From: a virus
Virus record (IMG/VR): IMGVR_UViG_3300031585_000002
Location: 1 to 38,970 of that record
DNA: 38,970 bases
Direction: 5' to 3' (one strand)
The position numbers were made by a program, and so were the translations under genes. This document shows positions 8,166-16,227 of the stretch, piece by piece; within the stretch, counting starts at the first letter, position 1, and each line of letters opens with the position of its first letter. The notes under the pieces are model-generated. The model saw only the letters and a program-made list of their open reading frames with translations, was not told the origin of the DNA and searched no databases.

Positions 8166-9086
8166 ATGCAACCCGTTTACACACCGTCCCAGCTCGAGAA
8201 GGGATTCCGTGCCCTGTTCATCGAACAGCTCATGATGGAGCCGATGAACTTGGTAGCGGACATCGCCACCATGTTGGACAGCCAGTCCAACGACGAAGAC
8301 ATCGCTTGGCTCGGGGATGTCGGTCCCATCGAGGAGGCCGAGGACGAACTGACGTTCTACGGTCTCAGCGACACCAGCTACAACCTCGAGAACAAGAAGT
8401 ACTGGGGTGGCCTCGCGATCAAGCGCGACGACCTCAACGATGACAAGGTCGGTGGCCTGCGGATCCGCGTGATGGATCTGGCCCAACGCGCTCGACGCAA
8501 GCCGAACGGCTTGCTCATTGATGCGCTGACCAACGGGACAACGGCGACCGACTTCACTGGCGAAGCGTTTTTCACTGCCACGCACACCGCGCGCGGGAAG
8601 GCATCGTCGAGCGGTGAGCTGTCGAACCTCATCACCGGAGATGGAACATCGACGGCGAACTGCGCGACAAACATCTCGGAGGCGATCGCAGCTCTGTACA
8701 ACTACGAGGACGAGGCCGGTGAGATCGCCAACGAGGGCTTCTCGCAGATCTTCATCGTCTACCCGCCGGCTCTGCACAAGCCAATCAGCGAGGCGGTTCG
8801 CGCTGGGATCATCAGCAACACGACCAATGTGCAGTTCGGTGATCACAACATCAATCTGATTCAGACTGGGCGACTGACCTCCGACTCGGCAGTCGACTAC
8901 TACATCGGCATCTCGGACGCTCTGGTCCGCGGTCTTGTTTGGCAGGATCGTGAGCCGGTGACGTTCGAGGCGCAGGAGCAGGGCGACACCGCGTTCCTCA
9001 AGGAGGTCTACGCGTACAAGGCTCGGTTCCGCGGCCGCGCCGGCTACGGCCGTTGGCAGCGGTTGGTGAAAATCAACAACACCTGA
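8166..9086 (+). CDS. Major capsid protein (Mu gpT-like)
   Basis: 306 residues with an AAAGGAG ribosome site. The overall pattern, including LVWQDREPVTFEAQEQ near the C-terminus and the closing aromatic/basic segment, fits the Mu-like major head subunit gpT family. That family has the HK97 fold and forms the capsid shell. It follows scaffold and decoration genes and precedes small connector genes, as in Mu-like phages. It has no signal peptide, unlike the preceding gene. A 12-bp GC hairpin follows the stop. Confidence 0.85.
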   Translation: MQPVYTPSQLEKGFRALFIEQLMMEPMNLVADIATMLDSQSNDEDIAWLGDVGPIEEAEDELTFYGLSDTSYNLENKKYWGGLAIKRDDLNDDKVGGLRIRVMDLAQRARRKPNGLLIDALTNGTTATDFTGEAFFTATHTARGKASSSGELSNLITGDGTSTANCATNISEAIAALYNYEDEAGEIANEGFSQIFIVYPPALHKPISEAVRAGIISNTTNVQFGDHNINLIQTGRLTSDSAVDYYIGISDALVRGLVWQDREPVTFEAQEQGDTAFLKEVYAYKARFRGRAGYGRWQRLVKINNT

Positions 9087-9098
9087 TCCTCCTGGTGC

Positions 9099-9133
9099 GA
9101 CCCGGGCGGCATGCTGTCTGTGCCGCCCGGGTC
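9099..9133 (+). terminator. 12-bp GC hairpin after the major capsid gene
   Basis: GACCCGGGCGGC (9099-9110) pairs perfectly with GCCGCCCGGGTC (9122-9133) around an 11-base loop. There is no U-tract, so it is not a standard intrinsic terminator. It may stabilise the capsid mRNA 3' end or reduce read-through into the next gene. Confidence 0.55.
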
Positions 9134-9145
9134 AAGGGGTGCGAC

Positions 9146-9508
9146 ATGTTCTTGATCAAATCCAAGGGAATGAAACTCCGGCTCCGCGATCGAGGTCGCG
9201 CCGGCGAGCCTATGCTCTCTGTCGGCCCGCTCAAGTGGGTCGCGTTCGATGCGCTGCCGAAGGGCCATGCGGTCGGCGATGACGTTGACATCGAGATTCG
9301 AGAGGTCATCGATCTGTCCACGTTTGATGGAGAAATTGAGGGCCTCCCGGGGAAGAAGGCGGATGAGACACCGAACCTCGACAAGATGACACGCACCGAG
9401 ATCGCCGAGTACGGGAAGTCCATCGGGCTCGAGTTGGACGCCAACGGCAAGAAGGACGATCTGATCGAGTCCGTGCTCTCGCGGCTCGTGGAACTCGACA
9501 AGGGTTGA
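9146..9508 (+). CDS. Mu gp35-like protein with HeH/LEM-type C-terminus
   Basis: 120 residues. A beta-rich N-terminal half is followed by a short helix-extension-helix module (about residues 83-117, MTRTEIAEYGKSIG ... DDLIESVLSRL), of the kind found in small Mu-type proteins encoded just after the major capsid protein. AAGGGG lies about seven bases before the chosen ATG; longer versions would run through the hairpin. Exact role unknown; a head-completion or DNA-contact protein is plausible from position. Confidence 0.6.
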   Translation: MFLIKSKGMKLRLRDRGRAGEPMLSVGPLKWVAFDALPKGHAVGDDVDIEIREVIDLSTFDGEIEGLPGKKADETPNLDKMTRTEIAEYGKSIGLELDANGKKDDLIESVLSRLVELDKG

Positions 9509-9511
9509 TCC

Positions 9512-9979
9512 GTGGCCTACACGCTCGTCTATACGTCCGTAGATGCTGACATCAAGCCTCGTGTAGCGGGCAGGCCACTCGGTGCAAGCACGGAACCAAC
9601 AGAGGATGAGGCATCCCAGTGGCTCAAGGAGGCTGAGGTAGCTCTCATCGGCGCCCTGCGCGGAGCTGGGGTGTCCCTGCCTGATGTTGGTGACGACGGC
9701 GCCGAGCTGATCAAGGCGTGGGTCGCAGACTACCCTGTCGGCAATCTCAAGATTGCGTGGATCGACGAGGCCGACGAGGGTCGCGAGATGGTCAATCGGT
9801 TCTGGGAGAGGCTTAACGAGATCCCAGGCAAGTCCGGTTTCTACGACGCGATGCTGAACGGCGGCTCAACAGGATCGTCGTCGCTGATGACCCGCGGGTA
9901 TGTGCGCAACAACGACGATGGTAAGAGCATCGCCGATGGAGACTTCGATCCGATGTTCGATCGGGACACGGAGTTCTGA
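9512..9979 (+). CDS. Putative head-tail connector (Mu gp36 position)
   Basis: 155 residues, GTG start with AAGGG upstream. Helical, acidic, no cysteine motif or membrane segment. It occupies the place of the DUF1320/gp36-type adaptor between the capsid genes and the tail-completion gene. Connector proteins stack under the portal and join it to the tail. The assignment rests on gene order and size only. Confidence 0.45.
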   Translation: MAYTLVYTSVDADIKPRVAGRPLGASTEPTEDEASQWLKEAEVALIGALRGAGVSLPDVGDDGAELIKAWVADYPVGNLKIAWIDEADEGREMVNRFWERLNEIPGKSGFYDAMLNGGSTGSSSLMTRGYVRNNDDGKSIADGDFDPMFDRDTEF

Positions 9980-9981
9980 CC

Positions 9982-10455
9982 ATGTCGGCGCGCCTCGTAG
10001 ATCTCGCAGTGGACGCGGTTGCCGACTACGTCGAGAGTAACTACACGACCTACCTGCGCATCGTCGAGACCGAGGTCGGACTTGCGTCTGATGCCTTGAC
10101 CGACCCGAAGGCGTACGTCCGCGCAGATCTCCCATTCGACAATCGCAACCCTAGGATCGCAATCTTCGAGGAGGATTGGGACTTCGGCGAGGACGACAAC
10201 GTCGACATCCACGCCGAGGTTGGTGTTGCCATCGTCTGGTCGAGTATCCATGATGCCGGTGACGAGGAAGGCGAGCTGATTGCGAGACGCAATCTCACGG
10301 CGCTGATCAAGTGCTTGTGGGCCGACCGCACTCTCGGTGGTACGGTGAAGTCGGTTTTGTTCCGTGACGGATTCTCTGGCGCCGTGTCAGAGGAAGAGCG
10401 CACACGCCATATCTTCAAACAGGATCTGGGGATCCTCTTGCAGGAGACCATGTGA
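9982..10455 (+). CDS. Putative tail terminator / completion protein (Mu gp37 position)
   Basis: 157 residues. Alternating beta and helical stretches, including VDIHAEVGVAIVW and RNLTALIKCLW, resemble the small alpha/beta terminator proteins that cap the tail tube and bind the neck. It lies directly before the tail-tube gene and overlaps it by TGATG. No invariant motif confirms the family, so confidence is moderate. Confidence 0.5.
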   Translation: MSARLVDLAVDAVADYVESNYTTYLRIVETEVGLASDALTDPKAYVRADLPFDNRNPRIAIFEEDWDFGEDDNVDIHAEVGVAIVWSSIHDAGDEEGELIARRNLTALIKCLWADRTLGGTVKSVLFRDGFSGAVSEEERTRHIFKQDLGILLQETM

Positions 10456-12182
10456 TGGCAGCTGAAACCGTTCCAACCCATCTGCTCAAGGCTTTCATTC
10501 GCGAACAGGCGTCATATGACACGTTCGAGCGGTTCGACCAGTACGATGCAGTCGCTCCGGTCAAGGGAACGTTCGAGCTCGAACCTTCGCAGCAGAACAC
10601 AGATCTCAACGAGGCTGTCGGGACTGCAAGCTACCAGGGGTCGACGCTATCGAATCGTGGCGTCACGCTTGCATCGTCGTTCAAAGTCAAGCCGAAAAAC
10701 CCAAGCGACATCGACGCGGATCTGAACCAGTACAACGACGGAAGTGGTACCGTCGTCGTCAAGGCGTACGATGTGAGCGACACCGTCAACGGGCCTGCTG
10801 TCGACCTCGCCAGTGCAGACGACCTCGACGCGTTCACGGCTGCGTATCAGTTGCTACCGGATGCCGCGAGCGAAGCCGTTGGAGATGGCTTCATCGTCAT
10901 GCACTCCAAGCAGTTCTCGTCGATCCAGTTCGACGATCTCTCGACTGGCTCTGGATCCGTGGCGACATGGGGCGGGGATGGCGGCAAATATCAGTACTCG
11001 ACCGGTGACGGAACATGGTCCGACCTCACCGTCACAGATGGAACCGATGCAACCGCAGGAGATGGACTACAGACCTTGCAACAGGCCGGCTCGATCCTGT
11101 TCACGATTCCTGAGGATTGGGCGAGCGTGACCATCGATGGTGATACCGGGTATGCGATCCGTTACTACATCACCGCTGCCCAACTCACCCAGACGGCCCT
11201 GATCGACACGACCAACAAGGACGAGCCGTTCGTGGTCGACGTCGACCAGATGGGGCCAGACATCAGAGCTCTCATCAAGGTTTCCATGGGGTGGGAGTCG
11301 GTGACCGGTATCACCAAGGTGGATTACAAGTTCTCCGATACCGTCATCCCGAATGGCCTGCAAGCGATGGCAAGCTACGGAGACAGGCTCCAGGAGACAG
11401 GATCTGGCTTGTGGGCAACAGAGATGACGGTCAAGATGAACGGCAACGAGGATCCAACCTTCGAGTTCTCGCTGTCCGGCGCCAGGTACGGAAGAGTCGC
11501 TCAGGATGTGATCGGATCTGGAGGCATCGCTACGTCTGCGACATCGCTTCCGCTCAACGATGCGAGTCGAGGATCCCTCATCGAGCCTTGTACGATTCAG
11601 GTCGGAGACGACACAAACTCCGGAGACGGTTACCTGGTCACGGCTCACAGCGACACATCTGGATCAGCGGACGCAACGATTTCTCCTGGGCTTGCAGGTG
11701 CAGGGGAAAGCGCCGGAGAGGCCATCAAGGCCTTGGCGCCATCTCAGGACCATGGCGGAACAGTTCTCGATGGAGTGAGCACGTCGATGACGATCGACGG
11801 TGTTTCTCTTGGCCTCATTGAATTGACAGCGACGGTGGCGACTGCAGTCATCGGGTTGGAGCAGGAGGCTGGAAGCGACAGGTCCACAGGTCTGGCCCGG
11901 GCCGGAGAGCGGAACATCGAGATCGAGATCAGTGGCTATTTCAAAACCTCAGCCACTGGAAGTGCGCCGATCGCTGGTCGTGCCTTTGACAATCCGAGTC
12001 ACGACGTGGATATCACGATCGGAACATCGTCGGGCCAACGCATGAAGATCTCGATCCCTGCGCTTGAGGGACGCGTGTCGAAGCTCGAGCATCCAGAGAA
12101 CGACGTTGTGATGGTAATGGTCAAGGGTCGAGCAAAGCAGTCAAGCTCGGCAGGTGATGAGTTCGTGATCACGTTCGATTGA
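10455..12182 (+). CDS. Major tail tube protein with inserted domain
   Basis: 575 residues, about twice or more the size of a simple tube subunit. It begins with an extended segment (VKGTFELEPSQQNTDLNEAV) and is beta-rich throughout. A Gly/Ser/Thr/Asp-rich stretch of roughly residues 140-260 looks like an inserted surface domain, and the closing part resembles an Ig-like or tube core strand set. The position before completion protein, chaperone and tape measure supports a tube role. AGGAG precedes the ATG. The inserted domain may decorate the outside of the tail and touch host glycans; this is inference. Confidence 0.6.
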   Translation: MAAETVPTHLLKAFIREQASYDTFERFDQYDAVAPVKGTFELEPSQQNTDLNEAVGTASYQGSTLSNRGVTLASSFKVKPKNPSDIDADLNQYNDGSGTVVVKAYDVSDTVNGPAVDLASADDLDAFTAAYQLLPDAASEAVGDGFIVMHSKQFSSIQFDDLSTGSGSVATWGGDGGKYQYSTGDGTWSDLTVTDGTDATAGDGLQTLQQAGSILFTIPEDWASVTIDGDTGYAIRYYITAAQLTQTALIDTTNKDEPFVVDVDQMGPDIRALIKVSMGWESVTGITKVDYKFSDTVIPNGLQAMASYGDRLQETGSGLWATEMTVKMNGNEDPTFEFSLSGARYGRVAQDVIGSGGIATSATSLPLNDASRGSLIEPCTIQVGDDTNSGDGYLVTAHSDTSGSADATISPGLAGAGESAGEAIKALAPSQDHGGTVLDGVSTSMTIDGVSLGLIELTATVATAVIGLEQEAGSDRSTGLARAGERNIEIEISGYFKTSATGSAPIAGRAFDNPSHDVDITIGTSSGQRMKISIPALEGRVSKLEHPENDVVMVMVKGRAKQSSSAGDEFVITFD

Positions 12183-12191
12183 TGGTGGCCC

Positions 12192-12740
12192 ATGGCAAAG
12201 GCTTATCGACGAAGATCCTCAAAAGGGACAGGGTCGTTTAGGATACAATTGGATATTGATCCGTCTCCGCGTGCGCTGGCGAAGCGTTTCGAATTCCTCA
12301 AAGGATTGCTTGGTGATCTCAAGCCGGCGTGGGATCGACTTACTCCACGCATGAGGGCGATTGCTACCGAGCAGTTCGATTCGAAGGGTGCATCCTCTGG
12401 AGAGAAGTGGCCAAAGCTCTCCGACACATATCGGATGCGCAAAGGGAGCAACGATCTTCTCGTGTACTCAGGCAAATTGCGCAGTCGCTTGGTCGATAAG
12501 GGTGTCCTTTCGAGGACAAAGACCACATTCAAATACGGAGTACGTGTGCCTGGAGCTCGGGCTCTATTTTTCGGGAGCAGGGCGAATAACATCAAGGCCA
12601 GGCCATTCATTACAGTGACAGACGATGTGAAGAAGGTGGCCACATTATCGGTGATGGAATATCTTGACGCGGTCATTCGTAGGTTCATTTTGCCTACGGG
12701 CCGATCGCTTGGGAACCAATTCATCAGAGGTAGGCAATGA
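12192..12740 (+). CDS. Virion morphogenesis protein (Mu gpG-like tail/head completion)
   Basis: 182 residues. The order of motifs fits the phage virion morphogenesis family that includes Mu gpG and P2 S: a basic N-terminus, LTPRMRAIATEQF, then GEKWPKLS, then LLVYSGKLRSRL, and finally ARPFITV. Members complete heads or join tails. In Mu this gene lies near the capsid genes; here it follows the tail tube gene, a rearranged order. It overlaps the next gene by four bases. Confidence 0.75.
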   Translation: MAKAYRRRSSKGTGSFRIQLDIDPSPRALAKRFEFLKGLLGDLKPAWDRLTPRMRAIATEQFDSKGASSGEKWPKLSDTYRMRKGSNDLLVYSGKLRSRLVDKGVLSRTKTTFKYGVRVPGARALFFGSRANNIKARPFITVTDDVKKVATLSVMEYLDAVIRRFILPTGRSLGNQFIRGRQ

Positions 12741-13276
12741 GAAGGGTTTGTGGAGAGAAGCCAGGAACAGAGGTCGTGTTTGTCCCTGTGTCATTCGACA
12801 ACAGATCTGATCCGACTCCGGTTCGAGTGAAATACAAGGTTCCTACCGAGATGGAGCGTCGTAAGTTGCTCGTGTTCGGACACTCTGTCAGTGTCCGGGT
12901 CGATGAAGACGGAAAACCGACTGGCATGACGATGGACGAACAGGGTAACGTTGACCGCGTTACCAATGCTCTATCTGAACTCGTCTTGTTCGTCGAGAAC
13001 TATGAAGGCCGCGCAGGCCCAATCATCAATGGCAAAGACCTAGCGCATCATGGCGACGATCTGATGGTCAAGGAAGTCTATGAGGAGATCACCAGATCAG
13101 TCGTGTTGTCGGATGGTGAGGTAAAAAAATCAGACGGGTCGTCAGACTCTCAAGATCGGACGACCCGGCTCTACGATGGGACTGCGGAGACTGTATCTCC
13201 AGAGGGCTCGACATCAAAAGAAACTGCGATGGGAAGTCAAACACCGACTATGAGCATGTCTCCAAGTTGGGAGTGA
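12737..13276 (+). CDS. Tail assembly chaperone, short form
   Basis: 179 residues. The gene lies immediately before the tape measure, where tailed phages encode a chaperone made in a short and a frameshifted long form (lambda gpG/gpGT). The first about 130 residues form the globular part; after the slippery A7 the zero frame gives a low-complexity Ser/Thr/Asp tail. It overlaps the preceding gene by ATGA. Confidence 0.75.
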   Translation: MRRVCGEKPGTEVVFVPVSFDNRSDPTPVRVKYKVPTEMERRKLLVFGHSVSVRVDEDGKPTGMTMDEQGNVDRVTNALSELVLFVENYEGRAGPIINGKDLAHHGDDLMVKEVYEEITRSVVLSDGEVKKSDGSSDSQDRTTRLYDGTAETVSPEGSTSKETAMGSQTPTMSMSPSWE

Positions 13277-13548
13277 ACGGAGACAGGATTGAGATACTCA
13301 ATCAATGCCCAAAGGCTTGGATGGCCTCTGTCCCGCAGGACATCATCGACGCTCTTGGCGACGCACAAGCGTTTCGACGCACTGGATCTCTGCCTTTTGG
13401 TGGAGGTATGCTCGACCAACATCCGCATTGGATTTGCATCGAACGGATCTTGTTTGAAGTCGAGGTAAGCGATGGCAAGAAAGGCAACCCAAAATATCGA
13501 TCTCGCTCTCCGCGGGAAAGACTTTGGCGCCTACGCTACCCTCAGTAG
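12737..13548 (+). CDS. Tail assembly chaperone, -1 frameshift long form
   Basis: About 270 residues: codons 1-131 of the short form, then a -1 shift at A AAA AAA (13123-13129) into the next frame, which reads without a stop from 13129 to 13548. The added 139 residues end with a motif-rich part (CPKAWMASVPQDII ... GMLDQHPHW), typical in look of the gpT half that binds the tape measure. The -1 frame has no good start of its own in this stretch except GTG 13273 at the overlap, so expression by frameshift is the best reading. The last 77 bases overlap the tape-measure gene. Confidence 0.72.
13123..13167 (+). promoter_or_regulatory. Programmed -1 ribosomal frameshift signal
   Basis: Slippery heptamer A AAA AAA in the zero frame (13123-13129), a five-base spacer, then a 9-bp perfect stem (13135-13143 with 13159-13167, CGGGTCGTC and its complement) closing a 15-base loop. 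All three classical parts are present in the correct geometry, and the -1 frame downstream is open. Confidence 0.8.
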
Positions 13549-15307
13549 GGCGAAGACTGCAACCACAAGCCTGGGTCCTGCTTTTGCCTCTGCGAATTCG
13601 TCCATGGCTGCGTTCGGTGCTGCAAGTTCGGTCATGGGAGGAAGGGTTGCTACAGCCTCATCTATGGTCAGCCAGTTCGCTGGTGTGCTCGGAAAGGGCG
13701 GTGCGTTTGGCCTTGCGATTGCCGGTGCGGCAATCGGTATCGGTGCTGTCACCAGAGGCCTGTTTGGAATCGTGACCTCAGCCGCTGATGCCGGAGATCA
13801 GATTTTCGATCTATCGCGCAGGTTTGGAATCAGCGTCGAAACTATGTCGCGTCTGAAATTCGTGGCAGACCAGAATGGCGCAAGCGCAGAACGACTTGGC
13901 AATGCGTTCAGGACGCTGAGTAGAAACGCAGTCACAGGAACAGCGCAATTCAGAAAGTGGGGACTGAGCCTACAGGATTCCAACGGCAATCTTCGGTCAT
14001 CCGAGGATCTGTTCTTTGCTGCCATCAAGAGGTTGAACGAACTTGAGAACTCGAATGTGAAAACAGCTGCCGCGCAGGATTTGTTCGGAAGGTCAGGCGC
14101 AGATCTCCTCCAGGTCGTTCATCTCGGGGAGGATGGCATTCGCTCACTGATGGAGCGCGCCGACGAACTCGGCGTTACCATGGGAACGCATGCAGCTGTT
14201 TCCGCAAACCAATTCAATAACAGCCTTGGGCAACTATCCGATACGACATCGGCTCTCAAGCGTGAGGTTGGAGACGGATTGCTGCCGCAGTTTGAGTCAT
14301 ACATCCGAATCGCAACAGACGTTGTGAATTGGGTCAGGCAGATGCGTGGAGAGTTCTCCGGTCTGCTTAGCATCATGCAACCGTTGAAGGCTGTCTGGGA
14401 CTACAACGTTGCAGTGATCGACAAGGTGGCCGATGAGCTCGGCTATACTGCGGATGTCGCATCTGATGCGGCTGCAATGGAAAAGAACCTCGAAGAGCAG
14501 CTTGATTCGACCTCTGGTGCCGTGGACAGGCAAATCACAAGGGTGAAATCCGCACGCAATGAATGGAAAGCATACAGTAGCGATATCTCTGCGGCGATTG
14601 CCGCTCAGCTTCGCGTCGAGGATGAAGCCTCGAAACGAACGCAAGATCTGTTCGCCACACATGACAAGTGGTTGAACGAATGGGCACAGAACAGCTTGGA
14701 CATGAGAATCCAAAGATCGAACGAAGAGGTAGAACTCGAGGAGGCCAACACAAAGAAGCGCATCGAGAACACCAGGCTCTGGGAGGACACTCAGCGTTCG
14801 GCCGCCATGGGTGCCGCCAATGCTTTGTCGAATGGGTTCCAGCAAATGATCCTTGATTCCGACAATGCAGGGGTCCACATGATCCGCGCTGTCGTTGATG
14901 CTGCTCAGGCAGCTGTTCTGTCGTATGCGGCAAGTGCGGCGGCTGCCGCTGCGTTCTCCCAGGCAGGTATCCCGATCCTTGGCCCTGTGCTTGCAGCCAC
15001 TTCGGCTGCAACAGTGTTCGGTCTGGTGAAGGGATTCCTGTCAACAATCCCTAGCTATCAGTATGGTGGCGTTGTGCCCGGGCCGAACAACGGTCGCGAT
15101 GACCGGCTTGTTCTCGCCCATGGCGGCGAGGTGTACTACTCCAGAAACGAACACGACGAGATGCTTGCGTTGATGCGTGGCAAGTCCGGTGGCGGTCTCA
15201 CGTTGCAGGTCAACACGGTGCTTCCTCCCGACTCGGCACAGACCACACGTCAGGTGCGCGCTATGCAGATCCACTACCGCAAATTGCAACGATTAGGGAT
15301 GGCGTAA
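13472..15307 (+). CDS. Tail tape measure protein
   Basis: 611 residues. Long helical protein with Ala/Gly/Ser-rich hydrophobic segments at about residues 75-110 and 485-540, as in tape measures that span the tail lumen and contact the host membrane. Glutamate/lysine-rich helices lie between them. GAGGT lies four to five bases before the ATG at 13472. Since tail length scales with tape length, a fairly short tail is expected. It follows the chaperone pair and precedes the distal tail protein. The stop shares bases with the next start. Confidence 0.85.
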   Translation: MARKATQNIDLALRGKDFGAYATLSRAKTATTSLGPAFASANSSMAAFGAASSVMGGRVATASSMVSQFAGVLGKGGAFGLAIAGAAIGIGAVTRGLFGIVTSAADAGDQIFDLSRRFGISVETMSRLKFVADQNGASAERLGNAFRTLSRNAVTGTAQFRKWGLSLQDSNGNLRSSEDLFFAAIKRLNELENSNVKTAAAQDLFGRSGADLLQVVHLGEDGIRSLMERADELGVTMGTHAAVSANQFNNSLGQLSDTTSALKREVGDGLLPQFESYIRIATDVVNWVRQMRGEFSGLLSIMQPLKAVWDYNVAVIDKVADELGYTADVASDAAAMEKNLEEQLDSTSGAVDRQITRVKSARNEWKAYSSDISAAIAAQLRVEDEASKRTQDLFATHDKWLNEWAQNSLDMRIQRSNEEVELEEANTKKRIENTRLWEDTQRSAAMGAANALSNGFQQMILDSDNAGVHMIRAVVDAAQAAVLSYAASAAAAAAFSQAGIPILGPVLAATSAATVFGLVKGFLSTIPSYQYGGVVPGPNNGRDDRLVLAHGGEVYYSRNEHDEMLALMRGKSGGGLTLQVNTVLPPDSAQTTRQVRAMQIHYRKLQRLGMA

Positions 15308-16227
15308 TGGCTTGGTCATCTGCATCACTCGCCGCGTACGAGACAGCACAGCTTGCACTCGACAAGCCGTTGCTGGCTACGCAGGTGATCCCTGTGTCTC
15401 CTGCCTACGCCAAGTGGGTGATCCATTCGGATATTGGCTCTGGTGATATCACAACGTGGACAGATAGATCAGCTACATCATCACCTGCAAGGCGAGCATA
15501 CGATGGTCGACCAGGCCTCATCACGACCACAAGCGCAACAGGAACCTACATCTGGTATTACATGCTGGATCTCGGTGCTTTGGTTGAGTTTGACTGCGCT
15601 TTCATTATCGGGCACAACGCAGGGTCTGAGAGTCTTACCGATCTCGATATACAAATCGCAGATGATAATGATTTCAGCACCAACGTGACAGAGATTGCAG
15701 ATTGGAATCCTCCGGATTTCGCAGATGACAAACGATTGGCTGATCTGTCATTGGCAGGGGGGAGGATCACGGCCAGATACGTACGACTTAGATATATTGA
15801 AATTACTGGAACATTGCCATTCAAGCCTGAGCTCGGCGAGTTCATCCTCGGCCGTCGCCGACAGCTCGAGTACAAGCCGCAGAGGCCGTACGACATCTAT
15901 GCTCTATCGGAAGAGTCATCGATCAAGAAAAACCCGAACGGCGTCATCAGCAAGACGGTGTACTCCCGCCGTGGTCGCGAGCTGACCGGAGATCTCTGGG
16001 TGACCGATGACACATACCTCGCCGACCTGGTGGCGTTCTACCGTCAGTGCCGCGGTCCGTTCGTGTGGGTGGAGAACCCGAGCTCGGCACCGTCGTCATG
16101 GCACTTCATGATGCGCGACGGGCCTCTGAGTATTCCGGATACCAATCCAGGCCTGCGCAATTACAGGCTGGTCGCTGACGAGCAGGGTCCTGAGTCGATG
16201 TATCTCGATGTCGAGGAGAATGGCTGA
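15307..16227 (+). CDS. Distal tail / minor tail protein with discoidin-like beta domain
   Basis: 306 residues. An N-terminal extended region leads to a beta-sandwich-like domain (about residues 75-190: IWYYMLDLGALVEFDCAFII, then ARYVRLRYIEI), a pattern typical of discoidin or galactose-binding-like folds. A C-terminal half follows with RELTGDLWVTDDTYLADLV. Such proteins form the ring joining tail tube to tip. TAATG overlap with the tape measure and TGATG with the tip gene. Confidence 0.55.
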   Translation: MAWSSASLAAYETAQLALDKPLLATQVIPVSPAYAKWVIHSDIGSGDITTWTDRSATSSPARRAYDGRPGLITTTSATGTYIWYYMLDLGALVEFDCAFIIGHNAGSESLTDLDIQIADDNDFSTNVTEIADWNPPDFADDKRLADLSLAGGRITARYVRLRYIEITGTLPFKPELGEFILGRRRQLEYKPQRPYDIYALSEESSIKKNPNGVISKTVYSRRGRELTGDLWVTDDTYLADLVAFYRQCRGPFVWVENPSSAPSSWHFMMRDGPLSIPDTNPGLRNYRLVADEQGPESMYLDVEENG

